Source: FLUQ01 sp031550605 (GTDB lineage Bacteria; Desulfobacterota; Desulfovibrionia; Desulfovibrionales; Desulfovibrionaceae). From it: a stretch of DNA of 36,036 nucleotides. Location of the stretch: assembly GCA_031550605.1 (NCBI GenBank), contig JAVBOK010000047.1, positions 1 to 36,036 of the forward strand, in the 5' to 3' direction. The number at the start of each line of letters is the position of its first letter. The stretch's first letter is position 1. Below are positions 8,074 through 15,525 of the stretch, piece by piece. The position numbers and the translations under genes were made by a program. The notes beneath the pieces were generated by a model that saw only the letters and a program-made list of their open reading frames with translations, searched no databases and was not told the DNA's origin.

Positions 8074-8103
8074 TTGACAAAGCCCGCGTCTCCCCCATAT
8101 GAA
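8074..8103 (+). promoter_or_regulatory. Candidate promoter of the RpiR-TRAP-Alr cluster
   Basis: TTGACA at 8074-8079 is followed after 18 bp by TATGAA at 8098-8103, about 50 bp before the RpiR ATG. The following AT-rich stretch (8105-8141) contains a second possible -10 (TATATT). Sequence inference only. Confidence 0.4.
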
Positions 8104-8151
8104 AAAGTCAATCATGAAATTTATATTTAATTTTTTAAATCTGAATTGCAC

Positions 8152-9045
8152 ATGAGCCCCATATTCACGCACATCCAGTCCATATACGGCGAATTGCCCC
8201 AGAAAATGCGGCGAATTGCCGATTTCATATTGCAGCAACAGGAACAGGTGGCCCTTTTGACCGGGCGGGAAATCGCCGTCGCCTGCGAAACCTCGCCTGC
8301 GACCGTGGCCCGGTTTTTCCGCATTATCGGGTATGACAAATTTCATGTTTTCGCGAACGAAGTGAAGATGTTGCTGAAAGAGCAGCACCTTCCCCTGCGC
8401 AAGATCAAGGAATCCTTCGACTTCCAGACGGCCGGCAACCCCGGCGACCCGTTGGAGCAGGTCTGCTTTTACGAGCGGCAGAACATCGACGCCCTCGTGG
8501 CCTTTCCCATGCAGGACCGTTTTGAAGAAGCGCTGCAGCTGATGGCGGCGGCGTCTTCGATCTGTCTGGTGGGCGACCGTAGCGCGTATGCGCTCGTCCA
8601 CTACGCGGGGTCCGTGCTGCGTTCCTTTTCCGTGCGCATCGATTTTTTCGCCTCGGGCGACGGCATGCGATACGAGAAGCTGGAAAGCCTGACCCGGGAC
8701 GATCTGCTGATCGGGGTCTCTTTCCATCGGTATGTGCGCTCAACCTGGAATCTGATGCGTTTCGCCTGGGAACGGGGGGTCAAGGTGCTGGCGGTCACCG
8801 ACCACGCGCGATCGCCGCTGGCCAGGGTCTCGACCTGCTGTCTGCTGGCGCCGAACAAGGCCCCTTTTTATTCGTACACGGCAGCCATGGTTTTGTTCAA
8901 CGCGCTGATCCGGGGCTATGCGCTGCGCAGGCGTGAACTGGCGCAGGATTTTGAACGGCGGGCAGCCATGCTGCTGGATAATGAAGTGTACATCAAACCC
9001 GTTGAGATGGAACAAAACGTTTCCGGCGCAACCGGAGAGGGTTGA
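8152..9045 (+). CDS. RpiR/MurR-family transcriptional regulator
   Basis: A 297-residue regulator with an N-terminal HTH_6 domain (about residues 1-77) and a C-terminal SIS sugar-isomerase-type sensor domain (about residues 110-260). The HTH region includes IFTHIQSIYGELPQKMRRIA and REIAVACETSPATVARFFRI; the sensor includes SSICLVGDRSAYALVHYAG and VLAVTDHARSPLARV. Family knowledge: RpiR proteins sense phosphorylated sugars or amino-sugar derivatives, and some respond to other small acids. It heads a same-strand cluster with a TRAP/TAXI transporter and a racemase, so it is probably the local regulator. The ATG at 8152 lacks a clear ribosome site; a TTG two codons upstream is an alternative. Confidence 0.9.
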   Translation: MSPIFTHIQSIYGELPQKMRRIADFILQQQEQVALLTGREIAVACETSPATVARFFRIIGYDKFHVFANEVKMLLKEQHLPLRKIKESFDFQTAGNPGDPLEQVCFYERQNIDALVAFPMQDRFEEALQLMAAASSICLVGDRSAYALVHYAGSVLRSFSVRIDFFASGDGMRYEKLESLTRDDLLIGVSFHRYVRSTWNLMRFAWERGVKVLAVTDHARSPLARVSTCCLLAPNKAPFYSYTAAMVLFNALIRGYALRRRELAQDFERRAAMLLDNEVYIKPVEMEQNVSGATGEG

Positions 9046-9142
9046 CCGCAAGCGCGCAGCCCGGTTGTCGGCCGAAAAAAGAAGGCGCCGCGCGTGGAGA
9101 ATGAGCGGAAACACACGATCCGGTATACCTTGGGAGAACATT

Positions 9143-11086
9143 GTGGAAAACAAAAAGAGTCGGGCATTATTGCGCAAATCGTACACAGGCGCCACCCTGA
9201 AGCTGATCATCTGCGTTTCCGCGTTGTGGATGCTGTTTCAAGCCGTTATCGCCGCGCAAATCATCTTCATGGCGCCCCACAAGGTCCGCATCATCCACCT
9301 GGGATTCGCGGTTCTGATGGTCTATCTGATCACGCCGTGCACGCACGGATCGGACAGTTCCCGGTTAAGCCTTGCGGACATGGCCTTTTCCCTTGCATCG
9401 ATCGGCGTTTTCACCGCCGCCCTGGTCCGTTACGACACGCTGGTCATGATGGGCGGACGCTACGCGCCCATCGACATCTACATCGGCATCGCGGCCATCT
9501 TCCTCTTGTACGAGGCCGCGCGCAGGGTGATCAGCCCCGGCCTGACCGTCCTGTCCCTCGTCGCGCTGGCCTATGCCTTTTTCGGCGAGCACCTGACAGG
9601 CGTTCTGGGGCACACGGGTTTTTCGCTCAATCGCATCATCCGCCACATCTTTTTGGGCGGAGAAGGCATATTCGGTTTTGCTCTGGGGGTGTCCGCCGAA
9701 ATCATCGTGGTTTTCGTGCTGTTCGGGGCCATTTTGCAGGAAGTCGGCATTGCCGACTATTTTTATGATCTCGCCAATGCCATTGCCGGCCGCCAGCGCG
9801 GCGGGCCGGCCAAGGTCGCCGTCATATCCAGCAGCCTGATGGGCATGGTCAGCGGCGAAACATCGGCCAACGTGGCCACGACCGGGGCCTTCACCATCCC
9901 CCTGATGAAACGGGTGGGGTACAGCCCGAATTTCGCCGGCGCGGTCGAGTGCGCCGCTTCCGCCGGGGGCCAGATTCTGCCTCCGGTCATGGGGGCCACG
10001 GCTTTCATGCTGGCCGACACCCTGGGCATACCGTACATCAAGCTGGCCGTCGCGGCCCTTTTGCCGGCTCTTTTGTATTACGCCAGCGTCTTTTCCATCG
10101 TCCACTTCCGCGCGGTGCGCCTGAACCTGAAAAGCAGCGACGACGACGCCCGCCCCGACTGGCTGGGCCTTGCGAAACGGTCATATCTGATGCTGCCCCT
10201 GGTGGGCATCGTGGTACTGCTGGTCAGCAATTACACGCCCACGTTCTCTGCCTTCTGGGGCGGGATAGGCGTGGCGCTGTTCGTGTCTTTCTTTCGCAGG
10301 GAAACCCGCATTTCGCCCAAAAAATTTATCACCATCGCGGCAACCGCCGCGCGCACGGCCATGATTCTGGGCGTGGCCTGCGCCGTCGTGGGCGTCATCG
10401 TGGGCACCTTCTCGCTGACGGGGCTTTCCATGACGGTGGCCCGCATGGTGTTCACCTTCACCGGCGGGGTCAAAGTCCTCACCCTGTTCATGACCATGGT
10501 GGTCGCCATGATCCTGGGCATGGGGCTGCCCACCTCGGCCGCATACGTTCTGGCCAGCATCAGCGCCGCCCCGGCCCTGACCATGGTCGGCATCGACATG
10601 CTGCCGGCGCATCTGTTCGTCTTTTATTACGGCTGCATGTCCACCATCACCCCGCCCGTGGCCACCGGCGCGTATGCGGCGGCGGGTCTGTCCGGCGGCA
10701 ACCCGAACAGCATCGGGTTCATTTCGATGCGCCTGGCCATGTCGGGCTTCATCGTGCCCTTTGTCTTCATCTATCTTCCCGACCTTCTGCTCGGTGAACA
10801 TGTGGATATCGCGATAACCTCCTTCACCTTTTTCGTGACTTTCGTGGGGCTGATATACATGAGCGCCGCATGCGAAGGCGCGTTTTTCAGAACAGTGGGA
10901 CCGGCCAGGCGGATTCTGTACGCCGCGCTCGGCCTCTCTCTGGTCTGGCCCGACACCTACGTCTCGCTTGCGGGAATCGGCGGCACCGCCGCAATGTTCC
11001 TCGTCGACTATGCGGGCTTTCGCCATTCGCGGCGTTCCGGCGCAAACGCGATCTCGAAAACCGAGGCCCTTGCCAAATCGTATTGA
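9143..11086 (+). CDS. TRAP transporter fused permease (TAXI-associated)
   Basis: An inner-membrane permease of 647 residues, the usual size for fused DctQ-DctM TRAP proteins. Many hydrophobic helices are visible, the first at about residues 18-42. Signatures include SGETSANVATTG near residue 237, GGQILPPVMGATAFMLAD, GMGLPTSAAYVLAS near residue 459 and TPPVATGAYAAAG. The GTG start at 9143 has a proper ribosome site (GGGAG, 6 bp spacing), better than the in-frame ATG at 9101, which sits only 2 bp after GGAG. Family role: proton- or sodium-driven uptake of organic acids or amino acids, delivered here by the TAXI protein encoded next. Confidence 0.92.
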   Translation: MENKKSRALLRKSYTGATLKLIICVSALWMLFQAVIAAQIIFMAPHKVRIIHLGFAVLMVYLITPCTHGSDSSRLSLADMAFSLASIGVFTAALVRYDTLVMMGGRYAPIDIYIGIAAIFLLYEAARRVISPGLTVLSLVALAYAFFGEHLTGVLGHTGFSLNRIIRHIFLGGEGIFGFALGVSAEIIVVFVLFGAILQEVGIADYFYDLANAIAGRQRGGPAKVAVISSSLMGMVSGETSANVATTGAFTIPLMKRVGYSPNFAGAVECAASAGGQILPPVMGATAFMLADTLGIPYIKLAVAALLPALLYYASVFSIVHFRAVRLNLKSSDDDARPDWLGLAKRSYLMLPLVGIVVLLVSNYTPTFSAFWGGIGVALFVSFFRRETRISPKKFITIAATAARTAMILGVACAVVGVIVGTFSLTGLSMTVARMVFTFTGGVKVLTLFMTMVVAMILGMGLPTSAAYVLASISAAPALTMVGIDMLPAHLFVFYYGCMSTITPPVATGAYAAAGLSGGNPNSIGFISMRLAMSGFIVPFVFIYLPDLLLGEHVDIAITSFTFFVTFVGLIYMSAACEGAFFRTVGPARRILYAALGLSLVWPDTYVSLAGIGGTAAMFLVDYAGFRHSRRSGANAISKTEALAKSY

Positions 11087-11146
11087 CCGCCGCGCTGACA
11101 TCCGGCCCGGGGAAAACAGAAAACCCTATTACCAAGAGGCTAGCAC

Positions 11147-12109
11147 ATGAAAAAGGCAGTCGCAGTCTTCGCAATTCTGGCCGTGTTGTTCATTGGAACG
11201 TCGGTTCCCGCGGGCGCCGCGTCGCCGCAGGTCAACGTGGGCATCGGAACATCCAGCCTTGGCGGGAACTTCTTCACCATGGGCGCGGTGATCGCCGAAG
11301 TGCTGGTGAGCAAGTTCGGATACCGCGCCGTGGCGCAGGCCACGGGCGGCAGCGCCTTCAACGTCGACGCGGTGCACAACAAGGAACTGACGGCGGCCAT
11401 TTGCCAGGCCACGGCCATCGCCGCCGCGTTCAGGGGAACCGACCAGTTCAAGGGCGCTCCCATTGACGACGTGCGCACGCTGTACAACTGGAACGCCACG
11501 CCGGTCCACATCCTCGCCAAGCGCTCGGCCAACGCCGACAACATTACCGGCCTTGCCGGACTGCGCTTCGAGTGCATGACCCCCGGCGACGGCATCGAAC
11601 TGACGACCAAAATGATGACGGAACTGTTCGGCCTTTCCGGCAAGGTCAAAATGGAGCACAGCGGCAACAGGGTGCAGTCGGCTTCCCGTTTCAAGACCGG
11701 TTCCGTGGACGCCGTTCTCGACGCGACCGGCATCGGAGCCTCGTGGATGAACGACGTCATCGGCGACGGATCCGGTTTCAAACTGCTGTCACTGACCGAC
11801 GAACAGATCAAAAAAATCATCGCCGCCTATCCCGAGATGTCGCGCATGGTCATTCCGGCCAACAGCTACAAAGGCCAGACGCAGGAAGTGGTCACCGTGG
11901 GCAACTGGACCACGCTTATCGCGCACAAATCCATGGCCGACGACGTCGCGTACAATATTACCAAAAGCGCATTCGACAATAAGGAAACGCTGGTCAAGGG
12001 CCATAACTTTTTCAAGGACCTCTCGCCGAAGAACATCTTGAGCGGTTCCGTGGCCCCCCTGCACCCCGGCGCCGCAAAATACTACAAGGAAGCCGGCGTG
12101 CTGCAATAG
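11147..12109 (+). CDS. TAXI-family TRAP solute-binding protein
   Basis: A 320-residue periplasmic receptor. The Sec signal peptide is clear (MKKAVAVFAILAVLFIG, with cleavage after about residue 24 at AGA/ASP). The mature protein opens with VNVGIGTSSLGGNFFTMGAV, the ligand-loop signature of TAXI proteins, and later has FNVDAVHNKELTAAICQATA and LRFECMTPGDGIELTTKMM. Known TAXI ligands include glutamate, glutamine and dicarboxylates; this ligand cannot be read from sequence. The gene lies 60 bp after the permease with an AAGAGG ribosome site. It forms a two-protein transporter with the fused permease. Confidence 0.92.
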   Translation: MKKAVAVFAILAVLFIGTSVPAGAASPQVNVGIGTSSLGGNFFTMGAVIAEVLVSKFGYRAVAQATGGSAFNVDAVHNKELTAAICQATAIAAAFRGTDQFKGAPIDDVRTLYNWNATPVHILAKRSANADNITGLAGLRFECMTPGDGIELTTKMMTELFGLSGKVKMEHSGNRVQSASRFKTGSVDAVLDATGIGASWMNDVIGDGSGFKLLSLTDEQIKKIIAAYPEMSRMVIPANSYKGQTQEVVTVGNWTTLIAHKSMADDVAYNITKSAFDNKETLVKGHNFFKDLSPKNILSGSVAPLHPGAAKYYKEAGVLQ

Positions 12110-12193
12110 CGGAACACGGCGCGGAGCCGGGCAAAAGGGCCGGACCGCGGGCAAGTTCCGCAGAATCCTCCATCGGCAACGAGTTTCATAACA

Positions 12194-12232
12194 CCGGCTT
12201 TGCCGGCAACAGCCGGCCCTTCGGGGCCGGCT
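12194..12232 (+). promoter_or_regulatory. Tandem stable hairpins between the TAXI and racemase genes
   Basis: Two adjacent hairpins: CCGGC-TTT-GCCGG, then a perfect 9 bp stem AGCCGGCCC/GGGCCGGCT (12211-12219 with 12224-12232) closed by a TTCG tetraloop. No T-run follows. The element could partly attenuate read-through into the racemase gene or protect the 3' end of the TAXI mRNA. Confidence 0.5.
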
Positions 12233-12264
12233 GAAAATCCGGCTCGCGGTTTCGGAGAAATGCG

Positions 12265-13407
12265 ATGAGCGCGTTTGGACACCACAATTCCTGCCTTGAA
12301 GTCAACCTGGACATCATCAAGGAAAACATCGCGAAAATTCGCGGGCACATCGGGCCGGGTTGCGGGATGATCGGCGTCGTGAAAGGAGACGGATACGGCC
12401 TGGGCGCGCTGCCGATCGCGCGCCTGCTGACGGAAGAATGCGGTTTCGACGTCCTGGCCGTTGCCCACGTCTGCGAAGGGATGGAACTGCGCGACGCCTT
12501 CGTGCCCCGGACCGTCGACATCCTGGTAATGAGCGCCGTGCCCGAAGAGGCCGTCCCCGCGTTGGTCGAATATGACCTGACGGCCACGGTCTTCACTCCC
12601 CGTCTGGCGTTGCTGCTTGAACGGGAAGCCGAAAGGCGGAACAAACGGCTCAAGGTGCACATCAAGATCGAGACTGGGATGAACCGGCTCGGCGCCCGCC
12701 CCGGAGCGGAACTGGCCGAGGTTCTGACAAGCCTGAAACAGTGCCGCCGCCTGAGCGTGGACGGCGTATACACCCATTTTGCCACGTCCAAAGACTACAA
12801 TGACGCCTTTGCCCTGCAGCAGCTGGAGCGTTTCCAGGAAGGCACGGCGCAGCTGGAAGCGGCGGGAATCACGCCGCGCATGGTCCATGCCGCCAATACC
12901 GGCGCCACCATCTGGATGCGCGAATCGTACGGCACGCACGTGCGTTGCGCCGGGTTGTTTCTGGGCTACAGCAAAATGAACGACCGTTCAAATCCTCTAG
13001 GCGTGCGCGAAGCCGCGGCATGGCGGGCCCGTGTCACGCATCTGCGCCCGGCTGGGCCCGGCGACAGCGTGGGGTACAGCCGCTTTTTCAGGCCGGACCG
13101 CCCTTCGAGCGTGGCCATCGTGGGCGTGGGTTATGTGGACGGACTGCACCGCGACGTGGCCATGGCCGGCGGGCCCGTGCTGGTCAACGGGCGGCGGACG
13201 CGCTACGTCGGCGTATGCATGGACCAGTGCTTCATCGACGTGACGGACATACCCTGCGCCGTCGGCGATATCGTCACCATCATCGGCGGCGACGGCGACC
13301 AGTACGTCTCCCCCTTCGACCTGATGGCCTGCGCTCCGGTCAACACCTGCGCCTCATTCTTCACTTCGATTTCCAGCCGGGCCACACGCCGGTATATCCG
13401 GTCCTGA
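12265..13407 (+). CDS. Alanine racemase-family PLP enzyme
   Basis: A 380-residue fold-type III racemase, the typical Alr length. Key residues are present: PLP lysine K40 in VVKGDGYGLG, R141 in ETGMNRLG, catalytic tyrosine Y271 in DSVGYSRFF and the C-terminal-domain motif CMDQ at 319-321. The last part (TSISSRATRRYIRS) matches the Alr tail. Ribosome site GGAG before the ATG. Family role: interconversion of L- and D-alanine for peptidoglycan, but broad-spectrum amino-acid racemases share these motifs. Its place after a solute transporter suggests it may racemise the imported compound instead of, or as well as, serving the cell wall. I leave the gene symbol open because the substrate is not certain. 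Confidence 0.9.
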   Translation: MSAFGHHNSCLEVNLDIIKENIAKIRGHIGPGCGMIGVVKGDGYGLGALPIARLLTEECGFDVLAVAHVCEGMELRDAFVPRTVDILVMSAVPEEAVPALVEYDLTATVFTPRLALLLEREAERRNKRLKVHIKIETGMNRLGARPGAELAEVLTSLKQCRRLSVDGVYTHFATSKDYNDAFALQQLERFQEGTAQLEAAGITPRMVHAANTGATIWMRESYGTHVRCAGLFLGYSKMNDRSNPLGVREAAAWRARVTHLRPAGPGDSVGYSRFFRPDRPSSVAIVGVGYVDGLHRDVAMAGGPVLVNGRRTRYVGVCMDQCFIDVTDIPCAVGDIVTIIGGDGDQYVSPFDLMACAPVNTCASFFTSISSRATRRYIRS

Positions 13408-13905
13408 CGGATCCGGGCGGCTGAAAGAACTCCACCCGGGCCGCTCCGCAAAGGGCGGCCCAAAGCTGCTGTCAACGTCGGCAGCCCGCCGCGCAGACCG
13501 GCGCCGGAGCGGGCGTGCCGTGACAAACCCGATTTGCCGGTTTGTCATCAATCCCGGACCGCTCGCAAGGCCCGCGCCGGCTCCTTAGGTCGCCAATACT
13601 ACACCACTTGGCTGCTACTGAAAGTGCGAAAAATTCTGGACACTACCGAGTGATGCAGCTTGCGCTGGGAAGCAACCTGGTGAAATTCGCGCAGCGCCAC
13701 TTTTTTGCCGACCATAAAAATTAGGACTGGTCAGAGGCGTAAAAAATGGTGTATGCTGAATACAGGTGTCATATGCCCCGCAGTATACGGACCCCAAAGA
13801 CTGCGGATAGTTACGCGGAAAATAAAGCAGGCCGCTTACATAACATATGCGTATGCTGAAAACGGGGAGAGTCCGCCTGTCTGAATTTTAGGGAGCGCTT
13901 CTTTT
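13408..13905. other. Long intergenic gap before the efflux operon
   Basis: About 500 bp without a convincing gene. The first 150 bp hold GC-rich hairpins, including GGGCCGC/GCGGCCC at 13438-13461, and the right copy of an intergenic repeat. From about 13600 the sequence is clearly more AT-rich than its surroundings. It contains the decamer GTATGCTGAA twice, exactly 100 bp apart (13751 and 13851), and CATATGC twice. Promoter and operator for the efflux operon probably lie here. No LysR or TetR gene is present. Confidence 0.6.
13480..13553 (-). repeat. Intergenic repeat element, right copy, with hairpin
   Basis: TTTGTCATCAATC at 13541-13553 is the exact reverse complement of 7836-7848. The same stretch contains a perfect hairpin with 9 bp stems, TGACAAACC at 13521-13529 and GGTTTGTCA at 13539-13547, that could act as a weak terminator after the racemase gene. 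The bordering GCCGGCGCCGG-type sequence is also related, diverged, to the left copy. Confidence 0.5.
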
Positions 13906-15525
13906 ATGCCGTACCCGCGAAGCCATATCCGCCCGCCGACCTGGACCGCCCGCTCTCGTCGTGTTGGCTCCGCGTTCCTGCTCTGCATCTGGCTGGCCCC
14001 GTTGCTGTCCGCCGCCGGCTGCGCGCCGCGCGACATCATCCCCCAGTCGATTCCTTTGGACGCCGCTCGGTTGGAAACCGGCTCGGCTTTGCCTTGCCTG
14101 GACGGAACCGTTTGGCCTGCGGACCGCTGGTGGGAGATTTACCGCGACCCGCAGCTTAATCGTTTGGTGGAGCAGGCCTTGCGTGAAAGTCCAAGCCTGC
14201 GCATGGCCAAGGCCAGGGTGCGCATGGCGCAAGGCGCCGCCATGGCCGCAGGAGCCGGATTGTACCCATCGGTCAATGCCGACGGTAAAATGATGTACAC
14301 CCGGTACAGCGAAAATATTTATTTCGCCGAAGAGCAGGCGGGACATATACTTTGGGATAACACCGCGCTGCTTTCCGCTTCCTATATCCTGGATCTTTGG
14401 GGCAGGGAGAAGGCCGCCTACACAGCCGGGTTGAACGCGGCCGCAGCAGCTTCCGCCGAGGCGCGGGTCGCCAGGCTGGTGCTGGAAACCAGCGTGGCCC
14501 GCGCCTACGTCCGGCTCTTCGAGCAGTATGGACTGCTGCGAGTGGCCCGCGACACCCTGTCCCAGCGGGAGCGGGTGCACCGTATATCCCGCGAACTTTT
14601 TTCCGCCGGCATCGGCGCGGATCTGGCCGTCAACCAGACCGCCATTCCCGTTGCAGCCGGGCGGATCCGCATAGCCGAGTTGGAATCGGCCATAGTCACG
14701 ACCAAACAGCAAATCGCCGCGCTTATCGGCCGGGGGCCCGGCGCGGGCGAGGCTATCCACAAGCCGGCCCTGTCCGCAGTGGAAACCGTGGGCGCGCCCG
14801 CCGCTCTGCCCGCCGAACTGGCCGGACGCAGGCCGGACATAACGGCCGCGCGCCTGCGCGTACGGGCAGCCGGGCAAGGCATCGTCGCGGCCAAGGCGGC
14901 TTTTTATCCCAACATCAACCTGGCCGCCTCGGGCGGTTACCTTGCCGTCGGCCTGGACCGGTTCATCACCCCTGGTTCCCATAGCGGTCTGATAGGGCCG
15001 GCCGTAACCCTGCCGCTGTTCCAAGGCGGGCGTTTGCGCGGCCGCCTTGCCGCGGATACGGCCTCTTATGACGCGGCCGTGGAACTGTATAATGAAACCG
15101 TCATTTCCGCCCTTTCCGCGGTGGCAGGCCGGGTGGAGGAATTGCGCTCGCTGAAAATTCAGGAGGAGGAAGCGCGCAATGCCCTGAATCTGGCCAGGCG
15201 GGCTTACTCTATCAGCTTGCGCGGCTACCGGGCGGGCTTCACGGAATATCTCCATGTGCTGACGGCTGAAACCATGCTGCTCACCGAAGAAGAACGGGCG
15301 GTCTCCCTTGCGGCTCGCCGGTTGGACGCCCATGCCCGGCTTATGTATGAACTCGGCGGCGGCTACAAGGCGGGTCCCGATCCGGCGGAACCCTCATTTC
15401 CCGCTCCCTTTGCCGCTGATGCGCCGCCCGCCCCGCCGGCTCCGGATTCCGCCGGCGCCGGAGGGACCGAAGAGGATGAAATAAATCCGCCACGCGCGAC
15501 GAGCGCGGCAAAGGCCCTGCCATGA
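13906..15525 (+). CDS. Outer-membrane efflux lipoprotein (NodT/TolC type)
   Basis: A 539-residue outer-membrane factor. The N-terminus is basic, then hydrophobic, and ends in a lipobox (LLSAAGC, Cys39), so it should be a lipoprotein. Two OEP repeats follow: RWWEIYRDPQLNRLVEQAL at the start of the first, the NodT-type motif LAGRRPDITAARLRVRAAGQ in the middle, and FYPNINLAASGGY then VTLPLFQGGRLRGRL in the second. The C-terminal 60 residues are proline- and alanine-rich and unlike the family core. Its stop overlaps the next ATG (ATGA), so translation is coupled to the FUSC pump. It supplies the exit duct of the four-gene efflux system. Confidence 0.92.
   Translation: MPYPRSHIRPPTWTARSRRVGSAFLLCIWLAPLLSAAGCAPRDIIPQSIPLDAARLETGSALPCLDGTVWPADRWWEIYRDPQLNRLVEQALRESPSLRMAKARVRMAQGAAMAAGAGLYPSVNADGKMMYTRYSENIYFAEEQAGHILWDNTALLSASYILDLWGREKAAYTAGLNAAAAASAEARVARLVLETSVARAYVRLFEQYGLLRVARDTLSQRERVHRISRELFSAGIGADLAVNQTAIPVAAGRIRIAELESAIVTTKQQIAALIGRGPGAGEAIHKPALSAVETVGAPAALPAELAGRRPDITAARLRVRAAGQGIVAAKAAFYPNINLAASGGYLAVGLDRFITPGSHSGLIGPAVTLPLFQGGRLRGRLAADTASYDAAVELYNETVISALSAVAGRVEELRSLKIQEEEARNALNLARRAYSISLRGYRAGFTEYLHVLTAETMLLTEEERAVSLAARRLDAHARLMYELGGGYKAGPDPAEPSFPAPFAADAPPAPPAPDSAGAGGTEEDEINPPRATSAAKALP

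Larger units (their letters stand above)
7826..8151. other. Intergenic region with repeats, terminator and candidate promoter
   Basis: This 326 bp gap has four parts: a hairpin-forming element whose counterpart lies near 13540 in opposite orientation, a short sequence related to one near 22140, a terminator-like hairpin at 8016-8047, and an AT-rich stretch with promoter-like boxes before the RpiR gene. I see no coding sequence I would defend. Confidence 0.6.

Noticed and set aside
9101..11086. ATG at 9101 as the start of the TRAP permease
   Set aside because: GGAG lies only 2 bp before it, while the in-frame GTG at 9143 has ideal spacing and gives a better N-terminus.
13610..13740. Possible insertion-sequence end or transposase remnant (sequence around TTCTGGACACTAC)
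   Set aside because: The motif resembles some IS3-type ends, but no matching second end, target duplication or transposase fragment is visible.
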